This document shows positions 23,049 to 34,215 of a DNA stretch of 64,000 nucleotides, piece by piece; within the stretch, counting starts at the first letter, position 1, and every line of letters starts with the position of its first letter. The position numbers and the translations under genes are program-made. The notes below the pieces were generated by a model. The model saw nothing but the letters and a program-made list of their open reading frames with translations. It searched no databases and was not told where the DNA came from. Origin of the DNA: Diplodia intermedia (lineage: Eukaryota > Ascomycota > Dothideomycetes > Botryosphaeriales > Botryosphaeriaceae); the NCBI GenBank assembly GCA_021495925.1, contig JAKEKT010000018.1, positions 62,001 to 126,000 on the forward strand. Reading direction: 5' to 3'.

Positions 23049-26000
23049 ATGCCGCCGCCTGCGCCTCCGCTGCCCACCAAGTTTCCCTGCTGGTGCAAGG
23101 CCGTATACTCATGGGGAGGAGAGGTAAATGCGACACGCAGCCGAGGAAAGAGCTGGCCTTGCTGACGCCTTCTGTTGCTTCCACACAGACCAAACGCGAC
23201 CTCGGCTTCATAGAGGGCGACCTGATCGAGTGCTTGAACGCCGGTGATGGCCAGTGGTGGATGGGTCGCTTGAGGCGCGACAGGCGCGCCGTCGGCCTCT
23301 TCCCTTCCAACTTTGTCGAGCTGCTGGATGAGAGCCTGTGGCCGGGCGCCCCTCGCGGCCCTGGCGTGAACGGAGTGTCGCGCTCAGGAACAAATGCTGC
23401 CGCCCAAAAGCCGCTCCCGCAGAAGCAGAAGAGCACATTCCGGAAGCCCTTTCAGGCCTATTACAACGCTGGCCAGCCGAATCCTGTTGCCCACGCCCGT
23501 GAAAAGCAGGAAAAGACTGCAGCGTCCGGTCACTCCGATAGCCAGAGGAGACACAAGCCGTACTCGTCCATGAAGCACGCCAAACCGCCTGGACCAAGCC
23601 CAAACCCATCGCCCAGGAATTCAGTCGACAGCGTTGCCCGAGTTCCGCCTCTGCCAGAGCGCAACGCGTCCAACTTGAGGAATCGGGCACCCTCTCCATT
23701 GCCTCCGAGGCAGGAATATGGCCACTATCGCGCAGTATCGCCCGCTCCTCCACAACCTGCCGACTTCCGGTCAGCGCGCGCCGTCTCTCCAGGACCTCCT
23801 CAACATTACCGTGGCCCCTCTCCCGCCCCTCCGCAGGCATATCGTGCCCCATCTCCCGCTCCCCCACAGGCGTATCGTGCTCCGTCTCCTGCTCCTCCAC
23901 AGCAGTATCGGGCTGTCTCGCCCGCTCCTCAACAGTACCAGCCGTATTCTCGAGGACCGTCGCCTTCGCCTTATCAACAACAATTTTATCCCCCTTCACC
24001 TGGGTTGCCTCCGACTACATCACGACAACAGTACCAGGCCTATTCGCCTGCGGCATCTCCTGTGATGATGGACCACCCGCAGTACTATCCATATCGATCA
24101 CCGTCCCGCGGACCCTCTCCAGCTCCTTTTGAGGACGAGGTCGGTGAAGCATCTCCACCCCCGCCTCCGCCTCCACCACACCGCGTATTACACGCTCAGG
24201 CAAACAGGGGTCCTTCACCAGCTCCGTATCAAATTAGCAGAAGCCCTTCGCCGGCTCCATATAATGAGGATGGATATAGGAGCGGTTACCACACCCCTAC
24301 TTCGCATTCGCCCGTGCCCAGAAAGGTCAGTAATATGACGCCGTCGCCTGTGACGAATGCCATGAACGATGTTATGACTTCCCTTGAGGATATGACCGTT
24401 GCCAAACGGAGCCCGTCGCCTGCCCGGGCACGCACACCCGCCGATCCTTGGGCCCCGGAGGCGTTTGGTGAAGCCTTCTCAGCTCTCTCTAATCCGAGGA
24501 GGCTCCGGCCAAACACCTCGCTTGGCCTTGGTATGCAGGAGGACGACATGCCTCCTGCAAAATTGGAAACACAAGGCCGATCTAATACGGCAGGCCCTCA
24601 GTTAGAAGGCCCGCCTCAAGTGGGAAACTACGTCGCACGAATGGAGGAGCGGCTGAGACTGCTGAGCAGTCGCAGCCCAGCGCCACAGGACGAGCTGTTT
24701 ATGCCGACTGATCAGGACGGCCCGCCACCGGCACCTCCGCCAAAGAACTCCAGGCAACAGAGACCGCAGACTTCCTACGGCGACTCCCAACACGACTCGA
24801 TGTACGATAGCAGGTCTCGGAGCTCGATAGGGGGCCATCCGCAGGACGGTGTCTTCCGAAAGCCAACGCTCAAGCATCGTAAATCCGCATACGAAGTCGC
24901 AAAACAAGGGTTAGGGCGTAGCTTCACGAACAAAACTAATACTACGAACTCCACCGAGGCAACGAACAGCACAGGCCATACACTATGGAGTGGTACATCT
25001 GCTGGCGCCAACTCTGCAACCAGCTCGGGAAGTTTTGCGAGGAGGAAATGGGGCACCATTAGAGAACATCGTGAGCGATCGAAGAGCGTAGTCGAGATCT
25101 CTCGGCCGCGCGCCGGAAGTAGAGTTGGGTCTATCGACAGCAGACCAGACAGTCCCTTCAGCGGGGGGATTTCCTATCACTCAAGTCACGCAACCAGTCA
25201 GCAACAGAACTCATCGCATACTGAATGGTCGGGCAATGCCGCAGAGGCCGGTGGCCTATTGGGCGGTCTGACATCACCGAAGCCGAAGAGGACTGGGTTC
25301 TTCAAGAAGATGATTTCCTCGGCAAGGGCCAACGCCGCAAACGCGAGGAACACCATTTCTTCGAGTCCGAGCAGGCCTAATTCTCGAGGAGCCGGTCTGC
25401 TACCCAACGGCGTCACCTCTATCGCTGGAGGATCGGCTGTTTTCCACCCTAGTGGCAATGTGGCGAAAGAGATGGGTATGGGGGGTTCTGTGGACTGGGT
25501 GCAGGTTCGGCGGGACATCAATCGCTCTAATTCTCTTAGCAAGAACGAGCGCATCGAGCGTGCCGAACGCTGTCAGATGAACGATATCGCGGTCATCAAT
25601 CCCATCGAGGTCCTTCTAGAAACCATCGAGGGTGATGAAGGCCTTGATGGGCTGCCAGTCCCTGAGCCGCTTGACTTTAGTCAGTGCAACCTTGGTCTCG
25701 TCGACAAGAACACCCGTTTCATTCAAGGTCTACCTCCAACGACGACTCCCGTCAGCCTCGCTCAAGGCTATGTATGTCGGCCTTACCGCAGTGACGTCCA
25801 AAGGCTGCGAGCAATCTTCACGTGGGTCTCTGAGCGTATTGCCTGGGAGGAAGATTACGAGGGCGACGTCGACACCAGGCGGGTTATCCAATCGAAACGT
25901 GGCTGCAGCGAAGAGATTGCTGTCTTGGTCATGGATATGTGCGCTGCGGTCGGACTGCACTCTGAGGTGATCCGCGGATATCTCAAGGCCCCGGGCGAGG

Positions 26001-27315
26001 AGCTGGACTTTGAAATGGTGGCCCATCCGAACCACTGGTGGAATGCAGTCATCGTTGATGGCGAGTGGCGCATAATGGACTGCTCCCTCGCGAACCCCAC
26101 CAACCCCAGGCGCTCGGCATACTCCAGTGCAGGAAGCCAAGTGGCAGAGAGTGGCTTCTTCCTCGCACGTCCGTCGGAAATATGCTACACTCACGTCCCG
26201 CTCCTTCCGGAAGCACAGCACATCATCCCGCCAATTTCTCACGAGGTTCTGATGGCGCTTCCTTGCGCCTGCCCGCCTTACTTCATGAATGACATAGAAA
26301 TCGCCGACTTCGACACCAGCCTTTTGAGCTTGGAGAACCTGGAAATGGCGCACATTCACTTCTTCGTCCCCGAGGACGTGGAGGCTGTCGCGGAGGTCGA
26401 GGCAAGGATATTCGCACGGGATGGGGATGGAGACGTCTTTGAGAGTGGCGACGTATGTCGGAAGAGGGCACTGTGCCAACCTGAATGGATTGGAGGTCGT
26501 AAGAGGTACACTGTGAAGGCGGTGTTGCCGGGTGATGAAGGGCATGCCACGCTGAAAGTGTACGCCGGGAAGAAGGGATTGATGGTATGTGCCATGACGC
26601 AGTGTATGAACTTCCCGAACACGATGCTAACAGCTAGTTCCAGCACTCGATCAAATCAAACCCTCATCCTCTCGTCTTCGGGCTGCCGCTCACCCACATA
26701 GGCCAGAACCCGCCATACGATTTCCTCACGCTCCATCCCACCCCCCATGCTCAGCGCCACGATCTCTATGTCGCACAGCCACAATGCGCCCGCCTTGCCG
26801 TCAACAACACTTTCGTGTTCGCCGTCCGCCAACACCCGTCGTCCCTAACCTGGACGCATTCGCCACCATCGAACCATGCCCATTCCCAGTCGACCAGCTC
26901 CGCCATGCTTGGTGGACGTGTTTCCCCCAACCCATTCGCCCGTCCCACGTCCGCGCTCAGCATGGTGTCCGCATCCGCATCAAACGCCGGGTCCATCTTC
27001 AGCGCCTCCTCATCCGGCTCGGATCCTCTCAACCCCTCCTCCAGGGCGCCTCCCGGCGCGAGCCAGAAACCAGCCAAGCTAGCAATCCAGAGCCCGTCGG
27101 GCAAGATTATCAGGTTGATGCGGAAGAGCGAGCATATGATTGCTAGCAGTCATGGAGCAGGTGTGGGAGGTGCAAGTGATGGAGAGAAGGAAGGAGGGGA
27201 TGGGAGCGTGTGGGAGACCATCATCAAGATTGGAGAGAGGGGTACCTGGAGAGGCCTCGTTTTGGCAGACAGGTCTGCAAGGTGGTGCGTGTTTGCCGAG
27301 TGGGAAAGCTTTTGA
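23049..27315 (+). CDS. cyk3: Cytokinesis protein Cyk3 (SH3 and transglutaminase-like)
   Basis: Three exons (23049-23123, 23189-26584, 26644-27315) encode 1380 residues. An SH3 domain lies at about 15-70 (KAVYSWGGE joined to TKRDLGFIEGDLIECLN, then WWMGRLRR and GLFPSNFVEL). Residues ~110-420 are Pro/Ser-rich with tandem YRAPSPAPPQ-like repeats. A transglutaminase-like domain follows at about 905-1000. Its histidine (H974, PNHWWNAV) and aspartate (D989, RIMDCS) are present. At the nucleophile the sequence is KRGCSEEIA, with Ser at the usual Cys position and Cys one residue earlier. Cyk3 acts at the contractile ring and septum, promoting chitin synthase function in yeast. The third exon adds a C-terminal region conserved in filamentous fungi (HPLVFGLPLTHIGQNPPYDF). 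Both introns (65 and 59 nt) are canonical. Confidence 0.92.
23724..23975 (+). repeat. In-frame YRAPSPAPPQ-type tandem repeat within cyk3
   Basis: Residues ~204-288 of Cyk3 contain about seven imperfect copies of a 9-12-residue unit (YRAVSPAPPQ, YRGPSPAPPQ, YRAPSPAPPQ, YRAPSPAPPQ, YRAVSPAPQQ and variants). The middle copies are almost identical at the DNA level, suggesting recent duplication. Looser SPAP motifs continue to about 24280. Confidence 0.85.
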
Positions 27316-28421
27316 GGCAGCGGTTGAAAACAACTCCTCAGCTGAGCCCGTTATGTAGGGTTTCATGGTTTGGAGCGAGGTTTGGATTTTCGGATCTTTG
27401 TCTGTACTCTGGCTTCTCTTTTTTTTTCCTCTTTCTTAAAAACTTTACTGTAATTTCTTTTTTTTTCTTTTCTTTACGCCTTAGAGATGAGTCTCCCGTT
27501 TCTCCTTACTTTCCCTTTTAGTCATCGTCTGGGTATCCTGGATTTCTTCTTGCGCCATGGCAAAAGGTGTTTCCACTACTTGTTTTCTGGTAAGAGCGTT
27601 GGCATTTTCTATGGGGGGCGGGGGCTTCTGGGAGCATACACGATTATCAATTTCATCATTATCACAACGTATTTTCTCGCATGACAGCACGAAACAAAAC
27701 AAAACACGGAGGCGGGGGCGGGGGCGCGCGAGGCGTTATTGTATATCATTATTTGTAGCATGTTTCGAGTATCTTGATGGTCAGCGGCGTAGGGGTATGC
27801 TTGGGTTTGAAACAATGTACGATATGTGCGATGGGTTCTCGGATAGGGCAGAAATATTAAGGTATTGATCAAATACTTGGGGTCTACTGCGAGATTTGCT
27901 GCTCTTTGGCTTTCAAGTGCTCATACTACGTGTGTACTACGGTAAATTTGGTTGCAGCTCTACTGACTTGGAGACGTAGGACGAAATCATTACAAAGCAG
28001 CAAGATCTACGGGTATAAATACTTGTCACGGTGGAGAAGTAGTACAGCTTCCCGTGCAATGTATATCTATGCGATCCGTTCCTAAACATCCCAATGCATT
28101 TTACCGTCCATCCAGATCAGGCCAAGCTCATGAAGACCAGTGGGCGCCGACACGGCTAAAGATTCGTTGGTTTAGATGGACACAGCTCCAAGATTCACCC
28201 TGGATTACCCCCCTCAGACAGTTGGTGAGATTTTCCGCTTCGTAAATGGCAAGCTCCACGCTACGAGGAACTCCTATTTCCAACAAGGAATATTTGGTAG
28301 AGGTTTGCATGCCATAAGAAAAGATAGGCCTATGACCATAATCAGTTTAATCCAAACAAGGACGAAATGAGCATTTGCAACATCTTAGTCTTCGCAAGCT
28401 ACGCGCCTACATATGTACATC
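27316..28421. other. Convergent 3' intergenic region with T-rich and G-rich tracts
   Basis: This lies between the 3' ends of cyk3 and the reductase gene. A T-rich tract at about 27411-27478 is a good candidate for the cyk3 transcript end. A G-rich tract lies at 27709-27730. No gene is seen. Confidence 0.6.
27709..27730 (+). repeat. G-rich tract with several G runs
   Basis: The stretch holds ggaggcgggggcgggggcg, that is four G runs of two or more on the plus strand. It could form a short two-layer G-quadruplex; this is inference. Confidence 0.5.
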
Positions 28422-29595
28422 TTATGCCCTCCCCAACTCTTTCCTCCACCACTCGGCAAAATCCACACAGCTGCAGTCAATCCCCAGCGCCCTAGTCTCC
28501 TTGGTATCCAGATGGCAATCGTACGGTCTCCTGACCCTTTCGCCCCTCTCCTCGGCCTTCAACTCTTCCTCGGACGGCCTGAAGGCCTCCAGACCCTCGA
28601 CGCCCACACCGAGTATGCCGGCCAAGACCTTGCACATATCCAGCTTGGTCTTGCAGTCCTCGCTCGAGAAGTGCAGAACGCCCGGCAGGCGTGCCGGCGC
28701 TTGGGGGCCGGGCATGCTCCGGCCGGTGTACAGCGCGCACACGTCGACGCACACGCGGCCCACGTCGGCCGTGTTGGTCGGGTAGCGCAACGCGTAGTCG
28801 TCCATCTTGATCCTGGCCTCGGCCGGGCCCAGGGCCGCGGCCTTTTGCACCTGCGGGACCAGGCAGTTGACGGCGCTGTCCGACGGCTTGCCGGCCTTGC
28901 CGTAGAGGATGGGGACGCGCAGCACGGCGGCGAGGGGTCGCTCTCGGCCGTCCTTGCTGCGGTGCTCGGCGGAGGCTGCCGCCAGCACGGCGTTTTCACC
29001 CTCCCATTTTGTCAGGCCGTAGGTGTTGGGCGGGGAGGTTGGGGCGAGAGGGGCGTAGGGGGCTTCGCCGGGGGCGCCTGGGAAGACGTAGTCGGTGCTG
29101 ATGTAGAGCGTGAAGATGGAGCGGCGCGCGGCCGACGCGGTCAAGGTGCGGGCGGCTTCGACGTTGAGAGCGCGGGCGGCGTCGGGGTTGGTGGAGCAGG
29201 AGTCGGGGGAGCGGTCGGCGGCGCCTGTGCGGGGGAAGCGTGTGAGCGGCTGGCGAGAGATGTGTAGCGGGCGGAGTACTTACAGTGGACGATGACGTCG
29301 GGGCTGCAGGGCTGTTGTGAGTAAAGACGCGGATGGCGGGGCAACGGGGGGCGACGTACTTCACCTCGTCGAGCGTCTGTTCGATGGCGGCAGCGTCCAG
29401 CAGGTCGAGCCTGACGATGGCGGGCGGCGATGCGCGCGTCAGGCCTGTGCCGACGGTTTTCCAGCCGCGAGCCTCAAAGGCTTGGGCGACCTGGCTGCCG
29501 AGAAGGCCGGTGGCTTTGCAGGTCAGCGCCGGGCTACGTCATGGTGTTGACCGCAATGCATACATACCGCCCGTGACAAGCGCTGTGCCGCTCAT
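28422..29595 (-). CDS. RmlD-like NAD(P)-binding protein, MAT2B-type
   Basis: Four exons (29595-29568, 29513-29360, 29303-29284, 29224-28422) encode 334 residues of an extended short-chain dehydrogenase. The N-terminal Rossmann motif is ALVTGATGLLGSQVA. VNPDVIVHCAADRSPD, then YISTDYVFPG and the active-site YxxxK motif (YGLTKWEGE) follow. The RmlD family includes bacterial dTDP-4-dehydrorhamnose reductase and the eukaryotic regulatory beta subunit of methionine adenosyltransferase (MAT2B). Fungal single copies are usually placed with the latter, but the sequence does not decide. The third exon has only 20 nt; without it the VNPDVIVH-CAAD join and the frame are lost. All donors are GT with good +4/+5 bases. 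No targeting signal is seen, so it is probably cytosolic. Confidence 0.87.
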
Positions 29596-32500
29596 TGCGA
29601 TGGAATGCAACCTCTCTGGCCGGCGAAATGTGGCGAGCGGGCGCGGGTCTCTTCCTCAAAGTCCTGCGCAAGGCGAGACGTTCGACGAAAAGGGCACGTT
29701 GGCCGAAGGCCTGAGCCGTTCTTGGGGTTTCCAAAGATTCCTTACCGACCCGAAGGCCAATAAGAGCGGTCATAGTTGTAGTTTTCAACTAGCAAAATTC
29801 CGGCGTCAGCAGATGCTTCACCCGCACGGAAAATGCCCCTGCACTCGGACTGAAGAAGAAGAGAAAGGGTTTGTAGGGAGGGCGGGGGGTTCAAGTACCT
29901 GGCAGCTGGGCGCTCGGGCCATGCAGGTGGCCGGCAGGCACGGGCAGGCAGCAGCCCAGGTTGGGAAGCGACGAAATTCCTGGCCAGTCACGGCGAGGAG
30001 GACCTGCTCTGATTGGCAGCAGTGACTGGGTTGAGTCGCAGGTGGGAAGGCAACAACTCACCCCGTGCTTGAGAAGTGATCCGCCTCAGGAAGGCAACCC
30101 CAGCGACTTTGAGCCCGTGACTATCTCCACCTGGCTTGCATCTCTCACCTCAGGTCCTGCATTCTCACTCTTCGATGCAGCAATGCACCAACTCTGACGC
30201 GTAGTTAGTTCCGAAAAATGAGCTCATCCGCAGGCGTGCGAATTGATCTACTTGGGCCAGACAGCAACGACTTCCACCTTTAGAACGCAAGATGACGGGC
30301 AGAGATATTGACACCTTGGCCACTTCGATCCCGGGCTCATTGGTGATACCATGAAGAATCACATGAAGTTACGGGCAGAAGTAATGGTTGAGGCTATCAA
30401 AACCCATATGGACCCGCTTCCCTTGCGGCGAAGCAACCTCGTATCTATTGCTAAACACCCTGCTTTGTCTTCACACTTTGCTTCCGTGCGAGTCATACAC
30501 ACCGAATGAGTTAAGTTGTCAGATTTCCAGTCCAATTGCTGCTCGTTCTTTATGTGTTCAAACCCATCGTCAGAGTTGGACGAAATTCCGGCCTCTCCCA
30601 TGCTCGGTGGTTTGTTGAGCCATGACGCCTCTCTCGTCCGGCTTTTTTACCCATTCCCTTCTGTTCTGCACTCTCTCCACCACAGAATATGATGCTGTCA
30701 TGAATTCGAGTAATCAACTATGTCAGGTAGCGGCGAGTCCTTCCCCCGTTTTGTGCTGTCTATGGCTTCAAGATTTTTCTATTTGGTCGGATATCTTCTG
30801 CTCTGGAAACAAATCAGGTATGAAGTCGAATAAGATTCAAGTCCAAGGTTGGAGTATCATTAAGTGAAGCTTGTCACCTCTTTCTAATTGCACCCATCAA
30901 CCCCATCTTCATCCCTACGAAACAACAAGTGCAGGCATTTCGTGAACTCAGAATATATTTGGAATCCAGCGAAAACCTACTTGCGGGATACTGAAATTAC
31001 TATCATCCTATCTCTTTGAGGCAGTCATAGCGCGTGTACTTGCTTGATTCGGTGATACTCAAGCACCGGCAAGCGTATGGCATCGATTTACTCTGGTCTA
31101 CATGAGAGCTCTTGCGAGATTGGGGCTAGCATGCGCCCTCGGAATGTTTCACTAAAATCTAGTCAGTTGCGTAGAGCATATGCGAGAGTTGGGACCGAGC
31201 TATCGTAGGGCTGCTTTGTGTTTTGATGGATGATAGATGACCCAGTATCCTTTCCCGGTGACTTCATCTATTGCTTCTACCTACGCGGCTTTCGGTCATC
31301 CTCCCTCTCCACTGAATACCAGCTACGACAATTCACAATATGCGTGATGACAAGATTTTTGCTCCACATTTTTACTTAGCACGTCATCTACACAGCCTTT
31401 GGTCACCGCAAGCAACTTAGAGAAAGAATGACTTCAATTCCTAAAGGTTCTTCCACCATTGCGCAACACACCACCATAGTAATTCTAGAAAGAGCTTCTT
31501 CCGTCTACCGCTAGGCCATGTCTCCGGCACTTTTCAGTAGCGTACCAATACGTCCACGACATGCAATTATCAGTTTCGCCACCACTATCAACCGGCAGTC
31601 GCTGGCGGAACCACACAAACAACACAAGGGCATCCCTGACACGGGCGAAGACCGCACCAAGCGGATGCCATCGAATTCCCCGTCCGGCCCGTTTTGCATG
31701 CTTCCTTCCCGAAGAACTTTCAGCAAGCCCGGCCGAGACCTAAAAGCTTTGTCCCCCACGTGCGACCGTTGGGCTAGCGGACCAGACGTTGAGAAATCCC
31801 GCGACCCCAAGCTTTGCAGTAGTGCAACCATAACCATATCTCGACCTTGTACCCCGCTACTCCACTCGCGCCAACCACACACCAGCAATCGGTGCGATTG
31901 GACCTCCCATCTACTTCTCGGGAGAAAGAACGAACACCCTAGCTCCACGCACACATCCACCCGCGCGAATCGCATGCAGCGCGCCGCAGACGCCCATCAT
32001 GAACCCTGCGTCGTGCATTCCAAGTGGCTGCAAGGGAAAGACAATGGAAGATTCTTCCCATGGCGCCATAGCTGCATGACCGTTCCACCTGCCCGACCAT
32101 CCCAAAACCTTGCAAGCTCCGATTTTCTTTCCCCGCCATCGCGCATGTCTCGCACAGTCCACGATAGCCATTTCGGCATCACTCGCGGACGTGTCATCTT
32201 GCATGATAACGTAACGAGCGGGTGGGGACTGGAGGACAACGCATGGTTCACGATGATGGGGGAACTCGACGTGATCGGCTTAATGGTTGTGTAAAACCTT
32301 AAGCCAATAGCAAAATTAGAGGGCACCTGTTCTCACGTTGGGCGTTGCGGGGTGAGACACCCTTGGTCACATCGTGACACCTGGTCCGTGACACCAGAAC
32401 ACCACCCCTTGCCATATCCACCCGAACCAACAAACACCAGCTGCACTAATCGCCAAAAGCAACGATTGCTGCAGAAACGTCCGAGTTTTGCAACATCGGA

Positions 32501-32970
32501 ATCAGATTCACATTGCACCAATGAGATTTGAGTGAGATGAAAGCAAGATAGTTCTTTTGTTTACTGTACAAGAAGCATCTAATGAAAGAAACGGTTGTCA
32601 AGGACACCAACACAAAAGGCCATCACCATGTGATGCGCATGCTAGCCTCCCAGAATCCTATCCATTTGACCCATCCGTTGACCTGATTCTCGCGCCATGC
32701 CATGCCGTGCATACGAGATGCCCCAAAAAAAGGTTGAACTGGACAAAAAAGAAAAGTCCAAGTTCAGTCTAAGAAGTGAAGAGAAGAATGTTCGTAAAAG
32801 ACTCCAAAAATGCGAATGCCATGATGGCCATGTTCTGAGAAGTAAAGGATCATGAAGGTCGTGCAGACTGACCACCCACCCCAAGAGCCCGCTCAACAGG
32901 CTTGAGGGCAGCGTTCAGCTGTGCTGTACTTGACTTTATGCTGTTCAAGGGTGATTCATTCAAGAGTCCC
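29596..32970. other. Intergenic region of 3.4 kb without supported gene
   Basis: This region lies upstream of the reductase gene and downstream of the LPMO gene. The stretch 29600-30150 is probably the reductase promoter. A 258-codon plus-strand frame (31518-32294) has no recognisable domain and mixed third-base composition, unlike the C/G-ending codons of neighbouring genes; I do not call it. The rest shows no structure. Confidence 0.55.
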
Positions 32971-34215
32971 TTAGATGCTGGCCTTGTGGATAAGGGAGCG
33001 GGCAGCGCGAGCCAGAGCACGAGCGTGAGCCTTCCTGTGGCTGTCCTTGTGGACTTTGCTGGTGTCGCGCTTGCTAATGTTGCCGTTGGAGCAAGTGGTG
33101 CCGGAAGCCAGAGCCTGCTTGACAGCACAGCCGTTGTTGCAGATGCCGAAGGAGTCGGTGCCAATGCAGACAACGGATCCGTTACTCGAGCAGGCCTCGC
33201 AGCCACCGCTGCTGCTGGCAGGAGTGCTAGCAGCACCGGAAGAACCAGCGGGGGTAGCAGGAGTAGCGGCGGCGCCGGCGGCCGACGACTGGGTGACGAC
33301 AACGGTAGCCATAGAGGTGGCGGTGTAAGAGGCAGAAGCGGCACCGGGGGCGAAGACACCGCCGGCAGGAGTGCTGGCAGCAGGGGTAGCGCCAGCCGCC
33401 GGGGTGGAGGCAGCGGGGGTACCAGCAGCAGAAGAGCCGGAGGAACCAGAGTCGGAACCAGAGCCACCGCCGTTGGCGTTCAGGCCAGAGTCGCAGGTGC
33501 CGATGGCAGCCTGGTCGACGGTGTCACCGTTCTCAACGCTGGTGCCAGGGTTGGGGAACTCGATGACACCGTTGCCAGTGGTGCACTTGCCGGGGATGTT
33601 GGCAACGAACATGTCGGGAAGAGAGTTGTAGTAGTCGTCGCTGTCGGCACCACCAGTGATCTTGATGGGCGCGCAGTTCATGTACATCTCGCGGTTACCG
33701 ATCTTGTTGAACCAGGTCCAGGCGAAAGTGGCGCTGCCGCTCTTAAGCTCCTTGGGGATCTGGATCGAGTACTGCTTGACACAGTTGTCGCCACTGTCGC
33801 CAGAGCACTGCTCGCCGTTGGGGCGGCCGTCGGCGTCGGTGCCGGAGCTCTGGATGTTGCCAGAAGCGGAGGCGGGGCAACCACCAACCATGGAGTGGAT
33901 GACCTTCCACTTGGACTGGTCGGCAGGAGGGGGGTTCTCGTAGGTCACGGAGACCTGGCAGGAACCACCACCGTGGACGGCGGAGCCAGTGAAGCTGAGG
34001 GTGGTGTTGTCACCAGCCGCAATCTCGGTGGCATCAGTTCCCTTGTAGTAGCTGGCATCGGTGCCACCCTGGCAGGGGAAGGCGTAGGTAGTGCCGTCGA
34101 GAGGGCTGCTCTGGACCTTGGAGGCGCTGTAGGGGGTGGGCTTGTTCATGATCATGTGGGCCGAGGCCGAGCCGAAGAGGCTCAGAGCCACGGTAACCAA
34201 GGCGTTGGAGTACAT
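32971..34215 (-). CDS. Secreted AA11-type lytic polysaccharide monooxygenase
   Basis: A single-exon gene of 414 residues. A 19-residue signal peptide ends in SASA, leaving His20 at the mature N-terminus, as required for the copper histidine brace. The second brace histidine is H81 (GSAVHGGGSCQ). Y178 (NREMYMNCAP) is the likely axial residue. The GGCPAS and FAWTWFNKIGNREMY segments match family AA11, whose known members oxidise chitin. A Gly/Ser/Ala/Pro-rich linker (~250-335) leads to a small Cys-rich module (CEACSSNGSVVC, FGICNNGC, TTCSNG), possibly related to the X278 module of some AA11 enzymes. The protein ends with a dibasic KR (382-383) and a 31-residue basic tail. It acts outside the cell on fungal or arthropod chitin. 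A longer plus-strand frame across the gene is an antisense shadow. Confidence 0.85.
   Translation of the reverse strand: MYSNALVTVALSLFGSASAHMIMNKPTPYSASKVQSSPLDGTTYAFPCQGGTDASYYKGTDATEIAAGDNTTLSFTGSAVHGGGSCQVSVTYENPPPADQSKWKVIHSMVGGCPASASGNIQSSGTDADGRPNGEQCSGDSGDNCVKQYSIQIPKELKSGSATFAWTWFNKIGNREMYMNCAPIKITGGADSDDYYNSLPDMFVANIPGKCTTGNGVIEFPNPGTSVENGDTVDQAAIGTCDSGLNANGGGSGSDSGSSGSSAAGTPAASTPAAGATPAASTPAGGVFAPGAASASYTATSMATVVVTQSSAAGAAATPATPAGSSGAASTPASSSGGCEACSSNGSVVCIGTDSFGICNNGCAVKQALASGTTCSNGNISKRDTSKVHKDSHRKAHARALARAARSLIHKASI

Noticed and set aside
31518..32294. 258-codon open frame on the plus strand
   Set aside because: No recognisable motif, mixed third-base composition unlike neighbouring genes, and no promoter sign. 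It could be revisited if transcripts exist.
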